DNA of 64,000 nucleotides from Roseateles aquatilis (GCF_002205645.1 NZ_NIOF01000007.1:62001-126000), one strand, 5' to 3'. Numbered from the stretch's first letter, positions 8,330 to 17,360 are shown. Notes: generated by a model not told the origin, from the letters alone. Numbers and translations: made by a program.

Positions 8330-10063
8330 TCAGTCGAGCGTGACTTCCGTTCTGACCGTGCCGGCGCGGTCGGCGCTGGCGACGAGGCTCAGGCGCGTGC
8401 CCTGGGGGGCGCGCACGACCCATTCGCCGAAGGCGCGGTCACCGGTCACGTCGCGCTCGGGCAGGAAGGCCAGTTGCGTCTGCCTGGGGGCGTGACCTTC
8501 GAGCTGCGGGCCTTCCATGCGCGGCTTGCCGCTGATCAGGCCGACCTCGGGATCGACCGGCAGGAAGATCTCGAAGACGACGCCGCGGGCCTGCTTGCGC
8601 GCCAGCGCCTGCCGCGTCACGTAGGCCGGCAGCCAACCGCTGTTGCCCACCGCCATGCGCACGCGCCAGGTGTCGGGGCCGAGCGCGCGGACCTCAGTCC
8701 GCAGCAGCTCCAGCTTGGGCAGGCTCAGCGCGATCTGGTTCATCCACGCGGGGAAACGCGCGGCCTCGCGCTCGCGCAGGTGCGGCGGCGGGTTGCGCCA
8801 GTAGTTCATCTTGTCCCAGCCGCCGATCTCGACCTCGCCCAGTTGCGGATGCATGAACGCCGTCCACTCGACGTGCGCCTGGCCGCCGCAGTGCTCGTCG
8901 CTCCACTTCAGCAGCTTGAGGTCGTCCTCGACCGGGTGGTCGCGGAACCAGTCGATCCACTTGTAGCCGGTGATGCCGGCTTCCTTGTTGGGGGACCACA
9001 GCTCCACCACCCAGAACAGCGCGCCCAGGTGCTCGTAGACCCAGTCCTGCGTGCCGGTGATGACGTCCTTGGGGTGGTACTTGAACTCGTGCCAGATGCT
9101 CACCGCCGGATAGCCGGTGTGCTTCTCCCCCAGCGCGGAGAAGCGCTGGTAGGTCCAGAGGTCCTCGGGCGCCATGTCCTCGTCGCTGCGGGTGCCGCAG
9201 GGGCGCAGGATCACGCCGCTGTGCGTGTGATAGCTGATGGCCGCGCCGATGTTGGGATGGCCGACCATGAAGTCGACCATCGCGCGCACCTCGGGCTCGC
9301 TGGTCGGGTAAGGGCCGGCGCCGACCTGCTCGAACTCCTGGCGCCAGCCGGCGGGGAAGTTGCGGTTCAGGTCCAGGCCCTCGTTGTCCTTGTTGACCTT
9401 GATGCTCAAGCCGTCATGGTTGATGACCAGGCCCTCGGGCATCAGCCGGTAGTACTCGCCGCCGAATTCACCGGGCTCGCGCGCCACCATCAGGCGCGGG
9501 TCGCCGGAATGTTTCTTGTAGGCGCCGTGCGGGTCGGGGATGCGCATCGTGAGGATGCGGCCGTCGCCGTCGATGTCCTCGACGCTCAGGCCCTCGACCG
9601 GCTCCTCGTCGAACGGGTACGGACGCGTGGACGAGCGGATGTGCCGCGGCCGGTCCGCGAGCGCCAGCTCGGCGCCGTCGGGGTTCAGGCGCGGCACCAG
9701 GTAGATCGTGCGGGTGTCCAGCAGGTGGGTGACCTGCGGATCGCTACCGTACTTGCTCACCAGCTCGTGCAGGTAGTAGAGGCAGGTGGTGCAGGCGGTG
9801 AGCTCGGCGGCGTGGATGTTGCCGTCGATCCAGAAGGCGGGCTTGTCGACGTCGGCGCCGGTGGCGGTGTTGGTGAGGATCGCCAGCCAGATCTCGCGGC
9901 CCTCGTAACTCTTGCCGATGGACCGCACCGACACCAGGTTGGGACAGGCCTGCGCGTAGTCGAACAGCAGTTGCGTCAGCGCTTCGTAGCGCGGGAACTC
10001 GTCGAAGCGCGGACGGGGCAACGGCGTCGACGCGGTAACGGAAGCGGGCGGCAGAACGGTCAT
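8330..10063 (-). CDS. M14-family zinc carboxypeptidase
   Basis: The product is 577 residues from the start chosen here. The zinc ligands are seen as HAAE (HxxE) and the later His in ISYHTHSG. A glutamate in WVVELWSP is the likely general base. This matches M14 peptidases, which remove C-terminal residues or cleave peptidoglycan-type amide bonds. There is no signal peptide, and the C-terminal third is a separate beta-rich domain of unknown role. AGGG lies 6 bases before the ATG at 10063; a longer form from 10105 is possible. It is convergent with the esterase gene and divergent from ribA. Confidence 0.87.
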   Translation of the reverse strand: MTVLPPASVTASTPLPRPRFDEFPRYEALTQLLFDYAQACPNLVSVRSIGKSYEGREIWLAILTNTATGADVDKPAFWIDGNIHAAELTACTTCLYYLHELVSKYGSDPQVTHLLDTRTIYLVPRLNPDGAELALADRPRHIRSSTRPYPFDEEPVEGLSVEDIDGDGRILTMRIPDPHGAYKKHSGDPRLMVAREPGEFGGEYYRLMPEGLVINHDGLSIKVNKDNEGLDLNRNFPAGWRQEFEQVGAGPYPTSEPEVRAMVDFMVGHPNIGAAISYHTHSGVILRPCGTRSDEDMAPEDLWTYQRFSALGEKHTGYPAVSIWHEFKYHPKDVITGTQDWVYEHLGALFWVVELWSPNKEAGITGYKWIDWFRDHPVEDDLKLLKWSDEHCGGQAHVEWTAFMHPQLGEVEIGGWDKMNYWRNPPPHLREREAARFPAWMNQIALSLPKLELLRTEVRALGPDTWRVRMAVGNSGWLPAYVTRQALARKQARGVVFEIFLPVDPEVGLISGKPRMEGPQLEGHAPRQTQLAFLPERDVTGDRAFGEWVVRAPQGTRLSLVASADRAGTVRTEVTLD

Positions 10064-10208
10064 GGGCATCCCTGGCACAGGTGGCGGGTGCGGACGATTG
10101 TGCATGCGCCATCCCCGGCGTCCGAGAGGCCTCTCCAGGCCCAGGCAACGCGTTTACCCTGAGAGGAGTTAAATTGCTGCCCTTTGCTGCGTTTGTTCAG
10201 GTTTGGAG

Positions 10209-10835
10209 ATGGCTGTGAATCACTGCGAGAAGATCCCGTTGGGGACGCAAGGGGCGACCGACTGGGAAGTGGTGCATCTGCCATCGCCGCTGGGGGACTT
10301 CCAGGCGCGTGCGTTCCGCAGCCCGTCGACGGGGTCGGAGCATCTGGTGCTGTCGGTCGGCCCGCTGAAGGTGCGCGGCGGGCTGCTGCGCATCCACAGC
10401 GAGTGCCTGACCGGCGACGTTTTCCGGTCGCTGCGCTGCGACTGCGGTCCGCAGCTGGAAGGCGCGCTGGCGCTGCTGTCCAGGGAAGACGGCGGCATCG
10501 TGATCTACATGCGCGGCCATGAAGGCCGGGGCATCGGCCTGGTCGAGAAGCTGCGCGCCTACGCGCTGCAGGAGGCCGGCGTGGACACCATCGACGCCAA
10601 CCTGCAGCTCGGCCACGCCGAGGACGAGCGCGACTACGCCGACGCCCTGGACATCCTGTGCCTGCTGGGCGTGCAGAGCGTGCGCCTGATCACCAACAAC
10701 CCGCAAAAGCGCGACGCGCTGGTCCAGGGCGGGATCGAGGTCGAGGAACTGGTGCCGCTGCGCATCGAGGCCAATCCGCACAACGAGCGGTACCTGGAGA
10801 CGAAGCGCAGGCGGATGGGGCATTACCTGGGGTGA
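10209..10835 (+). CDS. ribA: GTP cyclohydrolase II
   Basis: The product is a stand-alone RibA of about 208 residues. It converts GTP to 2,5-diamino-6-ribosylamino-4(3H)-pyrimidinone 5'-phosphate, the first step of riboflavin synthesis, in the cytoplasm. The zinc cysteines are at about 66, 77 and 79 (SECLTGDVF, then RCDCG), and the GRGIGLVEKL loop is present. It is not fused to RibB. The start is ambiguous: GGAG (10205-10208) abuts the ATG given here but is ideally spaced for the GTG at 10215, which would remove two residues. The 103-base upstream gap is too short for a full FMN riboswitch and shows none of its hallmarks. A terminator follows. Confidence 0.95.
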   Translation: MAVNHCEKIPLGTQGATDWEVVHLPSPLGDFQARAFRSPSTGSEHLVLSVGPLKVRGGLLRIHSECLTGDVFRSLRCDCGPQLEGALALLSREDGGIVIYMRGHEGRGIGLVEKLRAYALQEAGVDTIDANLQLGHAEDERDYADALDILCLLGVQSVRLITNNPQKRDALVQGGIEVEELVPLRIEANPHNERYLETKRRRMGHYLG

Positions 10836-10865
10836 GATGCGCCCGCTGCGGGTCAAGATGAAGGA

Positions 10866-10887
10866 CGGCGCCACGGCGCCGTTTTTT
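10866..10887 (+). terminator. Intrinsic terminator after ribA
   Basis: CGGCGCC and GGCGCCG form a perfect hairpin with a two-base centre (10866-10881), followed directly by six T residues (10882-10887). It starts 30 bases after the ribA stop. Confidence 0.9.
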
Positions 10888-10968
10888 GTTCGCCCTGGCG
10901 CTCAATTGTCGCGCCAAGGCCGGTTGCCCTCTCCGGCAATGTATGAATATCAAACTTCATCATCCATG

Positions 10969-11001
10969 AACTGACAGGATCAGTTGTCTCCGACCTATCA
11001 T
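10969..11001 (+). promoter_or_regulatory. Putative operator and promoter of the XRE-ImmA gene
   Basis: AACTGA and TCAGTT form a perfect inverted repeat with a 5-base spacer (10969-10985). It overlaps a CTGACA -35-like hexamer (10971-10976). A TATCAT -10-like box follows at 10996-11001, though the 19-base spacing is long. The position suits autorepression by the HTH protein encoded at 11033. Confidence 0.4.
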
Positions 11002-11032
11002 TCGACATCGTCGATTCAGTCCGGAGCCTGCC

Positions 11033-12274
11033 ATGCCCTTGACGCAAGCGGCGCTCGGCCAGCGGATCCGTTCCGCCCGCGAGCGCTGCCATCTGACCCA
11101 GGAGCGACTGGGAGAGTCCATCGGGCTCTCCCGCGTCGCCATCAACCAGATCGAGAGTGGCGCCCGCGCCGTGTCCAGCCTGGAGCTGGATCGTCTGGCT
11201 TTCGCCGTGGGGCGCGACATCCGCGAGTTCTTCGCCGATGACTTCACCGAGCATGTCGCGGACCAGGACGCGCTGTCCGCGCTGTTCCGAGCCACGCCGC
11301 AATTGGCCGATCAAGGCGAATTGCTGTCCGCGCTGCAGGAGAGCATGGCGCTCGGGCACCAGGTGTCGCAGCTGGAACAGATGCTGGGCATCGACCGCGC
11401 GCAACTGCGAGCGGCGATCTACGAACTGCCCGCGCCCACCGGCCGCTGGGATGCGGTGCGCCAGGGCCAACGCGTCGCCGCCGATGAGCGGCAGCGGCTG
11501 GGCCTGGGCATCGCGCCGATCGGTGACCTCGCGGACGTGCTCGAGGGTCAGGGGGTTCGGACTGGCGCCGTGCCTCTGCCGGAGAACATCTCGGGGCTGA
11601 CGTTGTGTGATCCCCGCATCGGCGTGTTCGTCGTGGCCAACCTGGACCACGCACCGCTGCGGCGGCGGTTCTCTTATGCCCATGAATACGCCCATGTGCT
11701 GGTCGACCGCAACCGCCGCGGAACGCTCAGCCGCAGCGAGAACCGCCAGGAGCTGATCGAAGTCCGTGCCAATGCCTTTGCCGCGGATTTCCTGATGCCC
11801 GAAGACGGCGTCGAGCAATTTGTTCGGGCGCTGGGCAAGGGGGCGGGCAGCAGGAACCAGGCCTGGGCATTCGACGGGGACGCGGCGATCCAGGCCGAGC
11901 AGCGCTCCTCGCCTGGCAGCCAGGAACTCCAGCTCTATGACGTGGCGCGCCTGGCCCATCACTTCGGGGTCAGCCGACTTTCGGCGCTCTATCGCGTGAA
12001 GAACCTTCGGTTGGTCGGTGAAGCCGATTTCAATCGATTGAAGGCGCAGGAGGAATCGGGTGGTGGCCCAGCCATCGCCGAGTTTCTTCGCGCCTCGGAG
12101 CCCCTGCATGGCCGGGACGAGCGCGAGGACTTCCGCCGTCGGTTCCTGGGTCTGGGGTTGGAAGCCTTCCGGCGCGACGAGATCACGAAAAGCAAGTTGT
12201 TCGAGCTCGCCGCCATGGTCGGCGTGACGCGATCGTCGGTACAGAACACCTTGACCTCGGTAGGCATGGAGTGA
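11033..12274 (+). CDS. XRE-family regulator fused to ImmA/IrrE metallopeptidase
   Basis: The product is 413 residues. Residues about 7-62 are a Cro/C1-type helix-turn-helix (LTQERLGESIGLSRVAINQIESG). The central part is an ImmA/IrrE zinc peptidase with HEYAH at about 217-221 and a downstream ANAFAADFLMP segment carrying the third ligand. A C-terminal tail of about 150 residues contains further helix-turn-helix-like sequence. In characterised relatives (ImmA, IrrE/PprI) the peptidase inactivates a repressor after a stress signal. GGAG lies 6 bases before the ATG. The PIN-domain gene begins 9 bases downstream, so the two form one operon, most likely a regulator-toxin pair. The fusion places DNA binding and proteolysis on one chain. 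Confidence 0.88.
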   Translation: MPLTQAALGQRIRSARERCHLTQERLGESIGLSRVAINQIESGARAVSSLELDRLAFAVGRDIREFFADDFTEHVADQDALSALFRATPQLADQGELLSALQESMALGHQVSQLEQMLGIDRAQLRAAIYELPAPTGRWDAVRQGQRVAADERQRLGLGIAPIGDLADVLEGQGVRTGAVPLPENISGLTLCDPRIGVFVVANLDHAPLRRRFSYAHEYAHVLVDRNRRGTLSRSENRQELIEVRANAFAADFLMPEDGVEQFVRALGKGAGSRNQAWAFDGDAAIQAEQRSSPGSQELQLYDVARLAHHFGVSRLSALYRVKNLRLVGEADFNRLKAQEESGGGPAIAEFLRASEPLHGRDEREDFRRRFLGLGLEAFRRDEITKSKLFELAAMVGVTRSSVQNTLTSVGME

Positions 12275-12283
12275 GCGACGGTC

Positions 12284-12802
12284 ATGGCGAAAGCGATATC
12301 GACTTGCGCCCTGATCGTGATCACCGACGCCAACGTCCTGACCAACTTCATCCACATTGGTCGGCTTGACCTGCCGGGCGGCCTGGCGGCTCACCGATTT
12401 GCCGTGCCGGAAGAAGTCATTCAGGAGGTGGACGATCCGGGCCACGCCCGTGCCTTGTGCGCCGCGCTTGAAGCCAAGCATCTTGAGCGCCTGACGATCA
12501 ACCAGTCGGACACGCTCGCGTTGTTCGCCCAGCTCCGCACATCGATGGGCAAGGGCGAGGCCGCTTGCCTCGCGGTGGCGGCCCGCCACGGCCATGCGGT
12601 CGCATCCGACGAAAAGCGACGGTTTCGCCGGATGGCGATCGAGCTCCTCGGGGAAGGCCGACTGCTTCGCACCGAGGATCTGATCCTTCAAGCGATCCGT
12701 GGCGGACAGATTTCCGTTGGCGAGGCGGATGCGTTCAAAAGTAGGCTGGCGGAGCGCCGTTACGCGATGAACTTTCCAAGCTTCGCGCAACTGGTCGCCT
12801 AG
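12284..12802 (+). CDS. PIN-domain nuclease-like protein
   Basis: The product is 172 residues. The N-terminal ITDANVLTNF gives the first PIN acidic residue. A central VPEEVIQEV segment and a GKGEAACLAVAARHG block give further acidic positions, followed by ASDEKRFRR. This order fits the PIN-fold RNase group found in VapC-like and DUF3368-type proteins. PIN toxins cleave tRNA or rRNA; activity here is inferred. Translation is probably coupled to the XRE-ImmA gene 9 bases upstream. The window shows no separate VapB-like antitoxin, so the XRE-ImmA protein is the candidate control partner. Confidence 0.75.
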   Translation: MAKAISTCALIVITDANVLTNFIHIGRLDLPGGLAAHRFAVPEEVIQEVDDPGHARALCAALEAKHLERLTINQSDTLALFAQLRTSMGKGEAACLAVAARHGHAVASDEKRRFRRMAIELLGEGRLLRTEDLILQAIRGGQISVGEADAFKSRLAERRYAMNFPSFAQLVA

Positions 12803-12937
12803 CGGAACGCCTTTCGCCGCCGGACTGCGCGTTGGCTCGTCCCCCAGGCACTCCGCTTGCCAGCATCTCTTTCACGCGATGCCGGCCTACCGGCGGATGC
12901 GGCCTCCTCCTACACGACCTCTGCCCGATACGCCGCC

Positions 12938-13309
12938 ATGGCCCCCGACCGCTTGCAGGCTCTTCTGGTTGAAGACCATGCCGATTCCCTGGAATTCCTG
13001 ACCGCCCTGCTGGCCTCCTGGGGCTGCGAGGTGCGGGGGTGCTCCTGCGCGCAAGAGGCGCTGGACATGCTCGGCGAATGGGCTCCCCAGGTGCTGATCA
13101 CCGACATCAACATGCCGGGCATCGACGGCCGCGAGCTGGCGCGGCTCGTGCGGGAGACCTACGGGCATCAGGTCGTGATCATCGCCGTCAGCGGCGAAGG
13201 CTTCGCCCGCGAGCAGCAGGGGGACGAGGAGTCGTTCTTCGACCATTACTTCGCCAAGCCGATCAACTTGAACGGGTTGGGAAGGCTGCTGGGCGTGGAG
13301 ATGCGGTAG
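12938..13309 (+). CDS. Single-domain response regulator
   Basis: The product is 123 residues and consists only of a receiver domain. The acidic pair is VEDH, the phospho-acceptor is Asp56 in ITDINMPG, and Lys107 lies in FAKP. No output domain is present, so it probably relays phosphate to another protein as CheY/Spo0F-type proteins do. The start is taken at the ATG of MAPDRLQ because the receiver fold begins at once. No ribosome-binding site is visible. No kinase is adjacent. The gene abuts the remnant of a HipA-like gene, in a different frame. Confidence 0.8.
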   Translation: MAPDRLQALLVEDHADSLEFLTALLASWGCEVRGCSCAQEALDMLGEWAPQVLITDINMPGIDGRELARLVRETYGHQVVIIAVSGEGFAREQQGDEESFFDHYFAKPINLNGLGRLLGVEMR

Positions 13310-13914
13310 GCCTGCTCGTCTGCGAGCACCTGGCCGGGCAGGTGCTGGCGTCGCAGTTGAACGTGGCGGCCGCGACGTCGCGAATTCACCTTCACGGCGG
13401 CCGCACGTTTCTGGAGATCAATCGATTCGATCGCCATGGCGCCCTGGGCCGATCGCCGGTGGCGACCTGGTGCTCGCTCAACGCCGCGATGGTGGGCAGC
13501 GCCGGTCACCCGTGGCTGGAAGCCTGTGCGAAGCTGCTGCCGACGGGATGGCTGACCACGCACGATCTGGCCACGATCCAACGGGTCTGGCTCTACGGCC
13601 AGTTGATCGCCAACACGGACATGCACGACGGCAACTTGTCGTTCCAGCCGGTGCTCCGCGACGGAACACCGGCCTTCGCGCTGGCGCCCATCTACGACAT
13701 GTTGCCGATGCTCTACGCCCCCGTGCGCGGCGTCGAGTTGCCGCGGCGGCAGTACGCACCGAAGCTGCCGCTTCCGGCCGACACATCAGCTTGGCAAGCC
13801 GCCGCACGCGCCGCCTTGACGTTCTGGCGGACCGCCGCCGCCGATCCCCGCATCGGCGACGATTTCCGCCGCCTCTGTGAGGACAATGGCGACCTGCTGT
13901 CCCAGCTGCTCTGA
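13310..13914 (+). pseudogene. 5'-truncated HipA-like kinase gene
   Basis: About 200 residues of continuous frame match the C-terminal half of the HipA family, most like the YjjJ branch. The segments TFLEINRFDRHG, the catalytic-loop motif LIANTDMHDGNLSF and APIYDMLPM are clear. The N-terminal half with the nucleotide-binding strands is missing. Upstream, the frame runs into the receiver gene in another register. I therefore read it as a gene decapitated by the arrival of the receiver gene or by a deletion. Two overlapping hairpins (13313-13328 and 13326-13345) sit at the junction. No convincing start codon with a ribosome-binding site is seen. Confidence 0.7.
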
Positions 13915-13916
13915 CC

Positions 13917-14564
13917 ATGCCCCTGCGCTACCACACCCTCCCCGTCACGCCCTTCCACCAGAACTGCTCCATCGTCTGGTGCGACGCGACCCTGGACGCC
14001 GCCGTCATCGACCCGGGCGGCGAAGTCCCGCGGCTGCTCGCCGAGGTCGCCCGCCTGGGCCTGACGCTGAAGGCGATCTGGCTGACCCACGCCCACATCG
14101 ACCACGCCGGCGGCGCCGGCCAGCTCGCGCGCGAGCAGGGCCTGCCGATCATCGGCCCGCACCCGGGCGACCAGTTCTGGATCACCGCCCTGCCGCAGCA
14201 GTCCGCGATGTTCGGCTTCCCGCCGGCGGAGATGTTCGCGCCCACGCGTTGGCTGGCGGACGGCGACACCGTCCAGATCGGCCAGGAGACGCTCCAGGTT
14301 CGCCACTGTCCGGGCCATACCCCCGGCCATGTCGTCTTCCATGCCGAAAGCGCCCGGCGCTGTTTCGTCGGCGACGTGCTCTTCGCCGGCAGCATCGGCC
14401 GAACGGACTTCCCCGGCGGCGATCACGACACGCTGATCCGCTCGATCAACGAGCGCCTCTGGCCCATGGGCGACGACACCGTCTTCATCCCCGGCCACGG
14501 CCCGGAAAGCTCCTTCGGCGAGGAACGCCGCACCAATCCGTTCGTCGGCGGGCGCTGGGGCTGA
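13917..14564 (+). CDS. MBL-fold metallohydrolase, YcbL/glyoxalase II-like
   Basis: The product is 215 residues. The metal-binding motif is THAHIDHAGG (His58, His60, Asp62, His63), followed by CPGHTPGH, GDVLFAGSIGRTD and FIPGHGP, which supply the remaining ligands. This is the compact YcbL/GloB-like plan. Such proteins hydrolyse thioesters like S-lactoylglutathione, though substrates vary. It is cytoplasmic with no signal peptide. The ATG comes two bases after the stop of the HipA remnant. It is convergent with the PAS kinase. Confidence 0.9.
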   Translation: MPLRYHTLPVTPFHQNCSIVWCDATLDAAVIDPGGEVPRLLAEVARLGLTLKAIWLTHAHIDHAGGAGQLAREQGLPIIGPHPGDQFWITALPQQSAMFGFPPAEMFAPTRWLADGDTVQIGQETLQVRHCPGHTPGHVVFHAESARRCFVGDVLFAGSIGRTDFPGGDHDTLIRSINERLWPMGDDTVFIPGHGPESSFGEERRTNPFVGGRWG

Positions 14565-14585
14565 GCGGCGCGGCCGGGTCGGCGC

Positions 14586-16193
14586 TCACAGCGGCGCCAG
14601 CCCGCTCTCCTGGAAGCGCGATTCCGGAAACCCCCGCAGCGCGCGGGCAGCGAGCTCCACCAGTTCCTCGAAGCTGCGCTCCTTCTGCAGCACCGCCACG
14701 GCGCCCATCTGATCGGCCGCCGCGGTCAGCTCGTCCGCGATGTAGCCGGTCGTGATGATCACCGGCAGCCGCGGCAGCGTGCCACGCACCGCCACCGCCA
14801 ACTCCAGGCCGTTCATGCCCGGCATGTTGTAGTCGGTGATCAGCAACTGCAGCGAGACGCGCCCTTGCTCGACATCGTCGAGGAACCCTCGCGGGTCCGC
14901 GTACGAGCGCACGTCATAGCCGGCCTTCTTGAGCAGCGCCTCGACCATCATGAGCACGATCGGATCGTCGTCCACGTAGACGACCGACTCGCCCTCGCCG
15001 GGCTCGGCCACCTTGGCCAGCGTGGCGGCATCGATGGGCGCGGCCTCGTCGACGATCGGCAGGTAGATCGAGAACAAGGTCCCCCGCCCCGGGTGCGATT
15101 GCACGTCGATCGCGCCCCCGTGCGCGTGCACGATGCCGTTCACGATGTGCAGCCCCAGGCCCGTGCCCTGACCGCGCGGCTTGGTCGTGAAGAAGGGCTC
15201 GAACAGCCGCCCGGCCACCTCCGCGGACATGCCCTGGCCATCGTCGCGCACGCACAGCTCGGCATACCGCGTGGGCCCGACGCGTCCGATCACGAACGCA
15301 TGCGGCACGTCGAATTGCACCGCGCGCAAGCCCACATGCAGATGACCGTGACCGCCGGGCATCGCCTGCCAGGCATTGGTGCAGAGGTTGAGCACCACCT
15401 GCTGCACCTCGGCGGGATCCACGGTCGCCACGCAGCCGTCGCCGCTCAGGTCGACGGTGAGCCGCACCGTGGGCGGCAACGTCGATCGCAGCAGCCCGAT
15501 GCTGTCCTCGACCAGCGGCGCCAGCTGGTACTTCGACAGCTCCTGGCTGCCGCCGCGCGCGTAGGCGAGGATGCGCTGCACGATCTCGCGTGCCCGATCG
15601 CCGGCACGCTTGATCTGCTGCATGTGATCGCGCAGCGGCGAGCCTTCGGGCAACTCCTCCAGCATCATGCCGGCGTGGCCGAGGATCGCGGCCAGGATGT
15701 TGTTGAAGTCGTGCGCCACGCCGCCCGCCAGCGTCCCCAGCGACTCCATCCGCTGGATGCGCACCAGCTTCTCCTCCATGTCCACCCGCGTCAGCTCGTC
15801 GGCCTTGCGCATCGTGATGTCGATGAACAGGATCACCAAGCCTTCCTCCCATGGGAAGGCGCGGCACTCGAACCACTTGTTCAGCCGGGGACTGAATTCG
15901 TCGTACATGTGGGCCGTGCCGGCCGTCATCGCCGACCGCGCCTCGCTCTCGAAGCGCGGCCCCATGATGTTGGGGAAGGTCGTCCAGTAATGCGTGCCGA
16001 GCAGCGTCTCGCGTGTCTTGCCGCAAGCGCGCTCGAAGGCGACGTTGACGAACTCGATGGTCCAGTCGTGCCGCAGCAGGATCACCGCATCGGTGATGTA
16101 CTCCAGCGCCGCGCCGACCTTCGTCTCGTGCGCGGCGCCATCGACAGGAACTTTCAACGCACCCGGAACGGGCGCCGAGGGTTGACGCTGCAT
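14586..16193 (-). CDS. PAS-histidine kinase-receiver hybrid protein
   Basis: The product is 535 residues and soluble. A PAS domain (about 30-140; YITDAVILLRHDWTIEFVN) is followed by a HisKA domain with the H-box VAHDFNNILAAI, a GHKL ATPase (LNLCTNAWQAM, DDGQGM, GQGTGLGL) and a C-terminal receiver with ITDYNMPG and a Lys near VLQKE. The HDFNN type H-box groups it with the kinases whose receiver is usually at the C-terminus. AGGAGG five bases before the ATG at 16193 fixes the start. No other regulator is adjacent. PAS suggests sensing of a small ligand, light or redox state; which one is unknown. Confidence 0.9.
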   Translation of the reverse strand: MQRQPSAPVPGALKVPVDGAAHETKVGAALEYITDAVILLRHDWTIEFVNVAFERACGKTRETLLGTHYWTTFPNIMGPRFESEARSAMTAGTAHMYDEFSPRLNKWFECRAFPWEEGLVILFIDITMRKADELTRVDMEEKLVRIQRMESLGTLAGGVAHDFNNILAAILGHAGMMLEELPEGSPLRDHMQQIKRAGDRAREIVQRILAYARGGSQELSKYQLAPLVEDSIGLLRSTLPPTVRLTVDLSGDGCVATVDPAEVQQVVLNLCTNAWQAMPGGHGHLHVGLRAVQFDVPHAFVIGRVGPTRYAELCVRDDGQGMSAEVAGRLFEPFFTTKPRGQGTGLGLHIVNGIVHAHGGAIDVQSHPGRGTLFSIYLPIVDEAAPIDAATLAKVAEPGEGESVVYVDDDPIVLMMVEALLKKAGYDVRSYADPRGFLDDVEQGRVSLQLLITDYNMPGMNGLELAVAVRGTLPRLPVIITTGYIADELTAAADQMGAVAVLQKERSFEELVELAARALRGFPESRFQESGLAPL

Positions 16194-16350
16194 GTCGCCT
16201 CCTGCTGGACGGGGCGCGAAAGTGGACCTCTGCGCCGGGCGGAGCAATCGGGGTTCCACGGGCCTAGACCTAGGGGGCACATTACAACGGATCGGCCCGG
16301 GAAGGCCGATGACATCGAGGATCCTGGGCGGCCATGACGCCGCGGCCGCG

Positions 16351-17301
16351 TCAGCTCTTGGCGGCCGGCGGCGGCGGCGCGAAACGCTGCGTGGGCTTGG
16401 GCGCGCGCTGGTAGAAGCCTTCGACGCGCGGCAGGTTGCGCTCGATATCGCGGATCCGCGTGGGCCCGGCCGGGTGGGTCGACAGGAACTGCGGCGGCGC
16501 GCCCTTGCTGACCTCGCCCATCTTCTGCCACAGCGTCACGCCGGCGCGCGGGTTGTAGCCGGCGCGGGCCGCGAGCTCCATGCCGACCAGGTCGGCCTCG
16601 CTCTCGTCCTCGCGGCTGAAGGTCAGCTTCAGCAACTGGCCGCCGATGTTGGCCACGCCGCGCCCCAGGTCGCCCAGGCCGAACAAGGCCGCGCCGAGTT
16701 CGATCGCGCCGTTGGTCGCCATCGTCTTGCCCATGCGCTCCCGCGCGTGCTCACGCAGCGCGTGCGCGACCTCGTGGCCCATGATCATCGCCACCTCGTC
16801 GTCGCTGAGCTGCAGTTGCTGCAGGATGCCGTAATAGAAGGCGATCTTGCCGCCGGGCATGCAGAACGCGTTCAGCTCGCGGCTGCCCAGCAGGTTCACT
16901 TCCCAGCGCCATTGCTGCGCGCGCGGGTTCCAGGCACCGGAGAACGGGATGATGCGCTGCGCGATCGCGCGCAGGCGCACCACTTGAGGGTTGTTGTCCG
17001 GCGCCAGCGCCTTCTGGCGCTGGGCGTCGCGCATCATCTGCGCGTACTGCTGCTGCGCGGCGGCCTCGACCTGCTCGGCCGAGACCAGCTTGGCCCAGCG
17101 GCTCTGCTTGCCGACGTCGACGCCCTCCTGCGCCCAGGCCGGCGCCAGCGCGACCGCGCCGCCCAGCCCGAGCAGCCCGGTGAACAGGCGCCGCGCCGGC
17201 CGACGCGGCGCGCAGCCGCGGCAGTCGCAGCGGCCGAAGCCATAGGCGGGGGCCGAGGGCAGATGCGCGTCGGCGTCCGGAGAGAAGTCAGCATCAACCA
17301 T
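16351..17301 (-). CDS. M48-family metalloprotease (BepA/LoiP-like)
   Basis: The product is 316 residues. HEVAH lies near residue 175 and the third zinc ligand in EDESEADLVG, as in M48 proteases. It lacks the TPR tail of E. coli BepA, so it is nearer to LoiP/YggG in length. These act in the periplasm on outer-membrane proteins. The N-terminus is odd: about 25 residues with a CDCRGC cluster precede a twin-arginine-like segment (RRPARRLF) and a hydrophobic stretch ending in APAWAQ, the likely signal peptide. The start could be further inside. The gene is about 157 bases upstream of the PAS kinase on the same strand. Confidence 0.88.
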   Translation of the reverse strand: MVDADFSPDADAHLPSAPAYGFGRCDCRGCAPRRPARRLFTGLLGLGGAVALAPAWAQEGVDVGKQSRWAKLVSAEQVEAAAQQQYAQMMRDAQRQKALAPDNNPQVVRLRAIAQRIIPFSGAWNPRAQQWRWEVNLLGSRELNAFCMPGGKIAFYYGILQQLQLSDDEVAMIMGHEVAHALREHARERMGKTMATNGAIELGAALFGLGDLGRGVANIGGQLLKLTFSREDESEADLVGMELAARAGYNPRAGVTLWQKMGEVSKGAPPQFLSTHPAGPTRIRDIERNLPRVEGFYQRAPKPTQRFAPPPPAAKS

Positions 17302-17360
17302 GGCGGCATTCTAGGGAGGCGCCGCGTCGCTTTCCCGGCGAGGCGACAATGGCGGGCATC

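Noticed and set aside
10106-10208. FMN riboswitch ahead of ribA
   Set aside because: The gap is about 100 bases and I see none of the conserved RFN helices.
13039-13309. An N-terminal extension of the HipA-like frame
   Set aside because: It overlaps the receiver gene in another frame; the receiver has a full motif set while the extension is Arg/Ala/Gly-rich noise.
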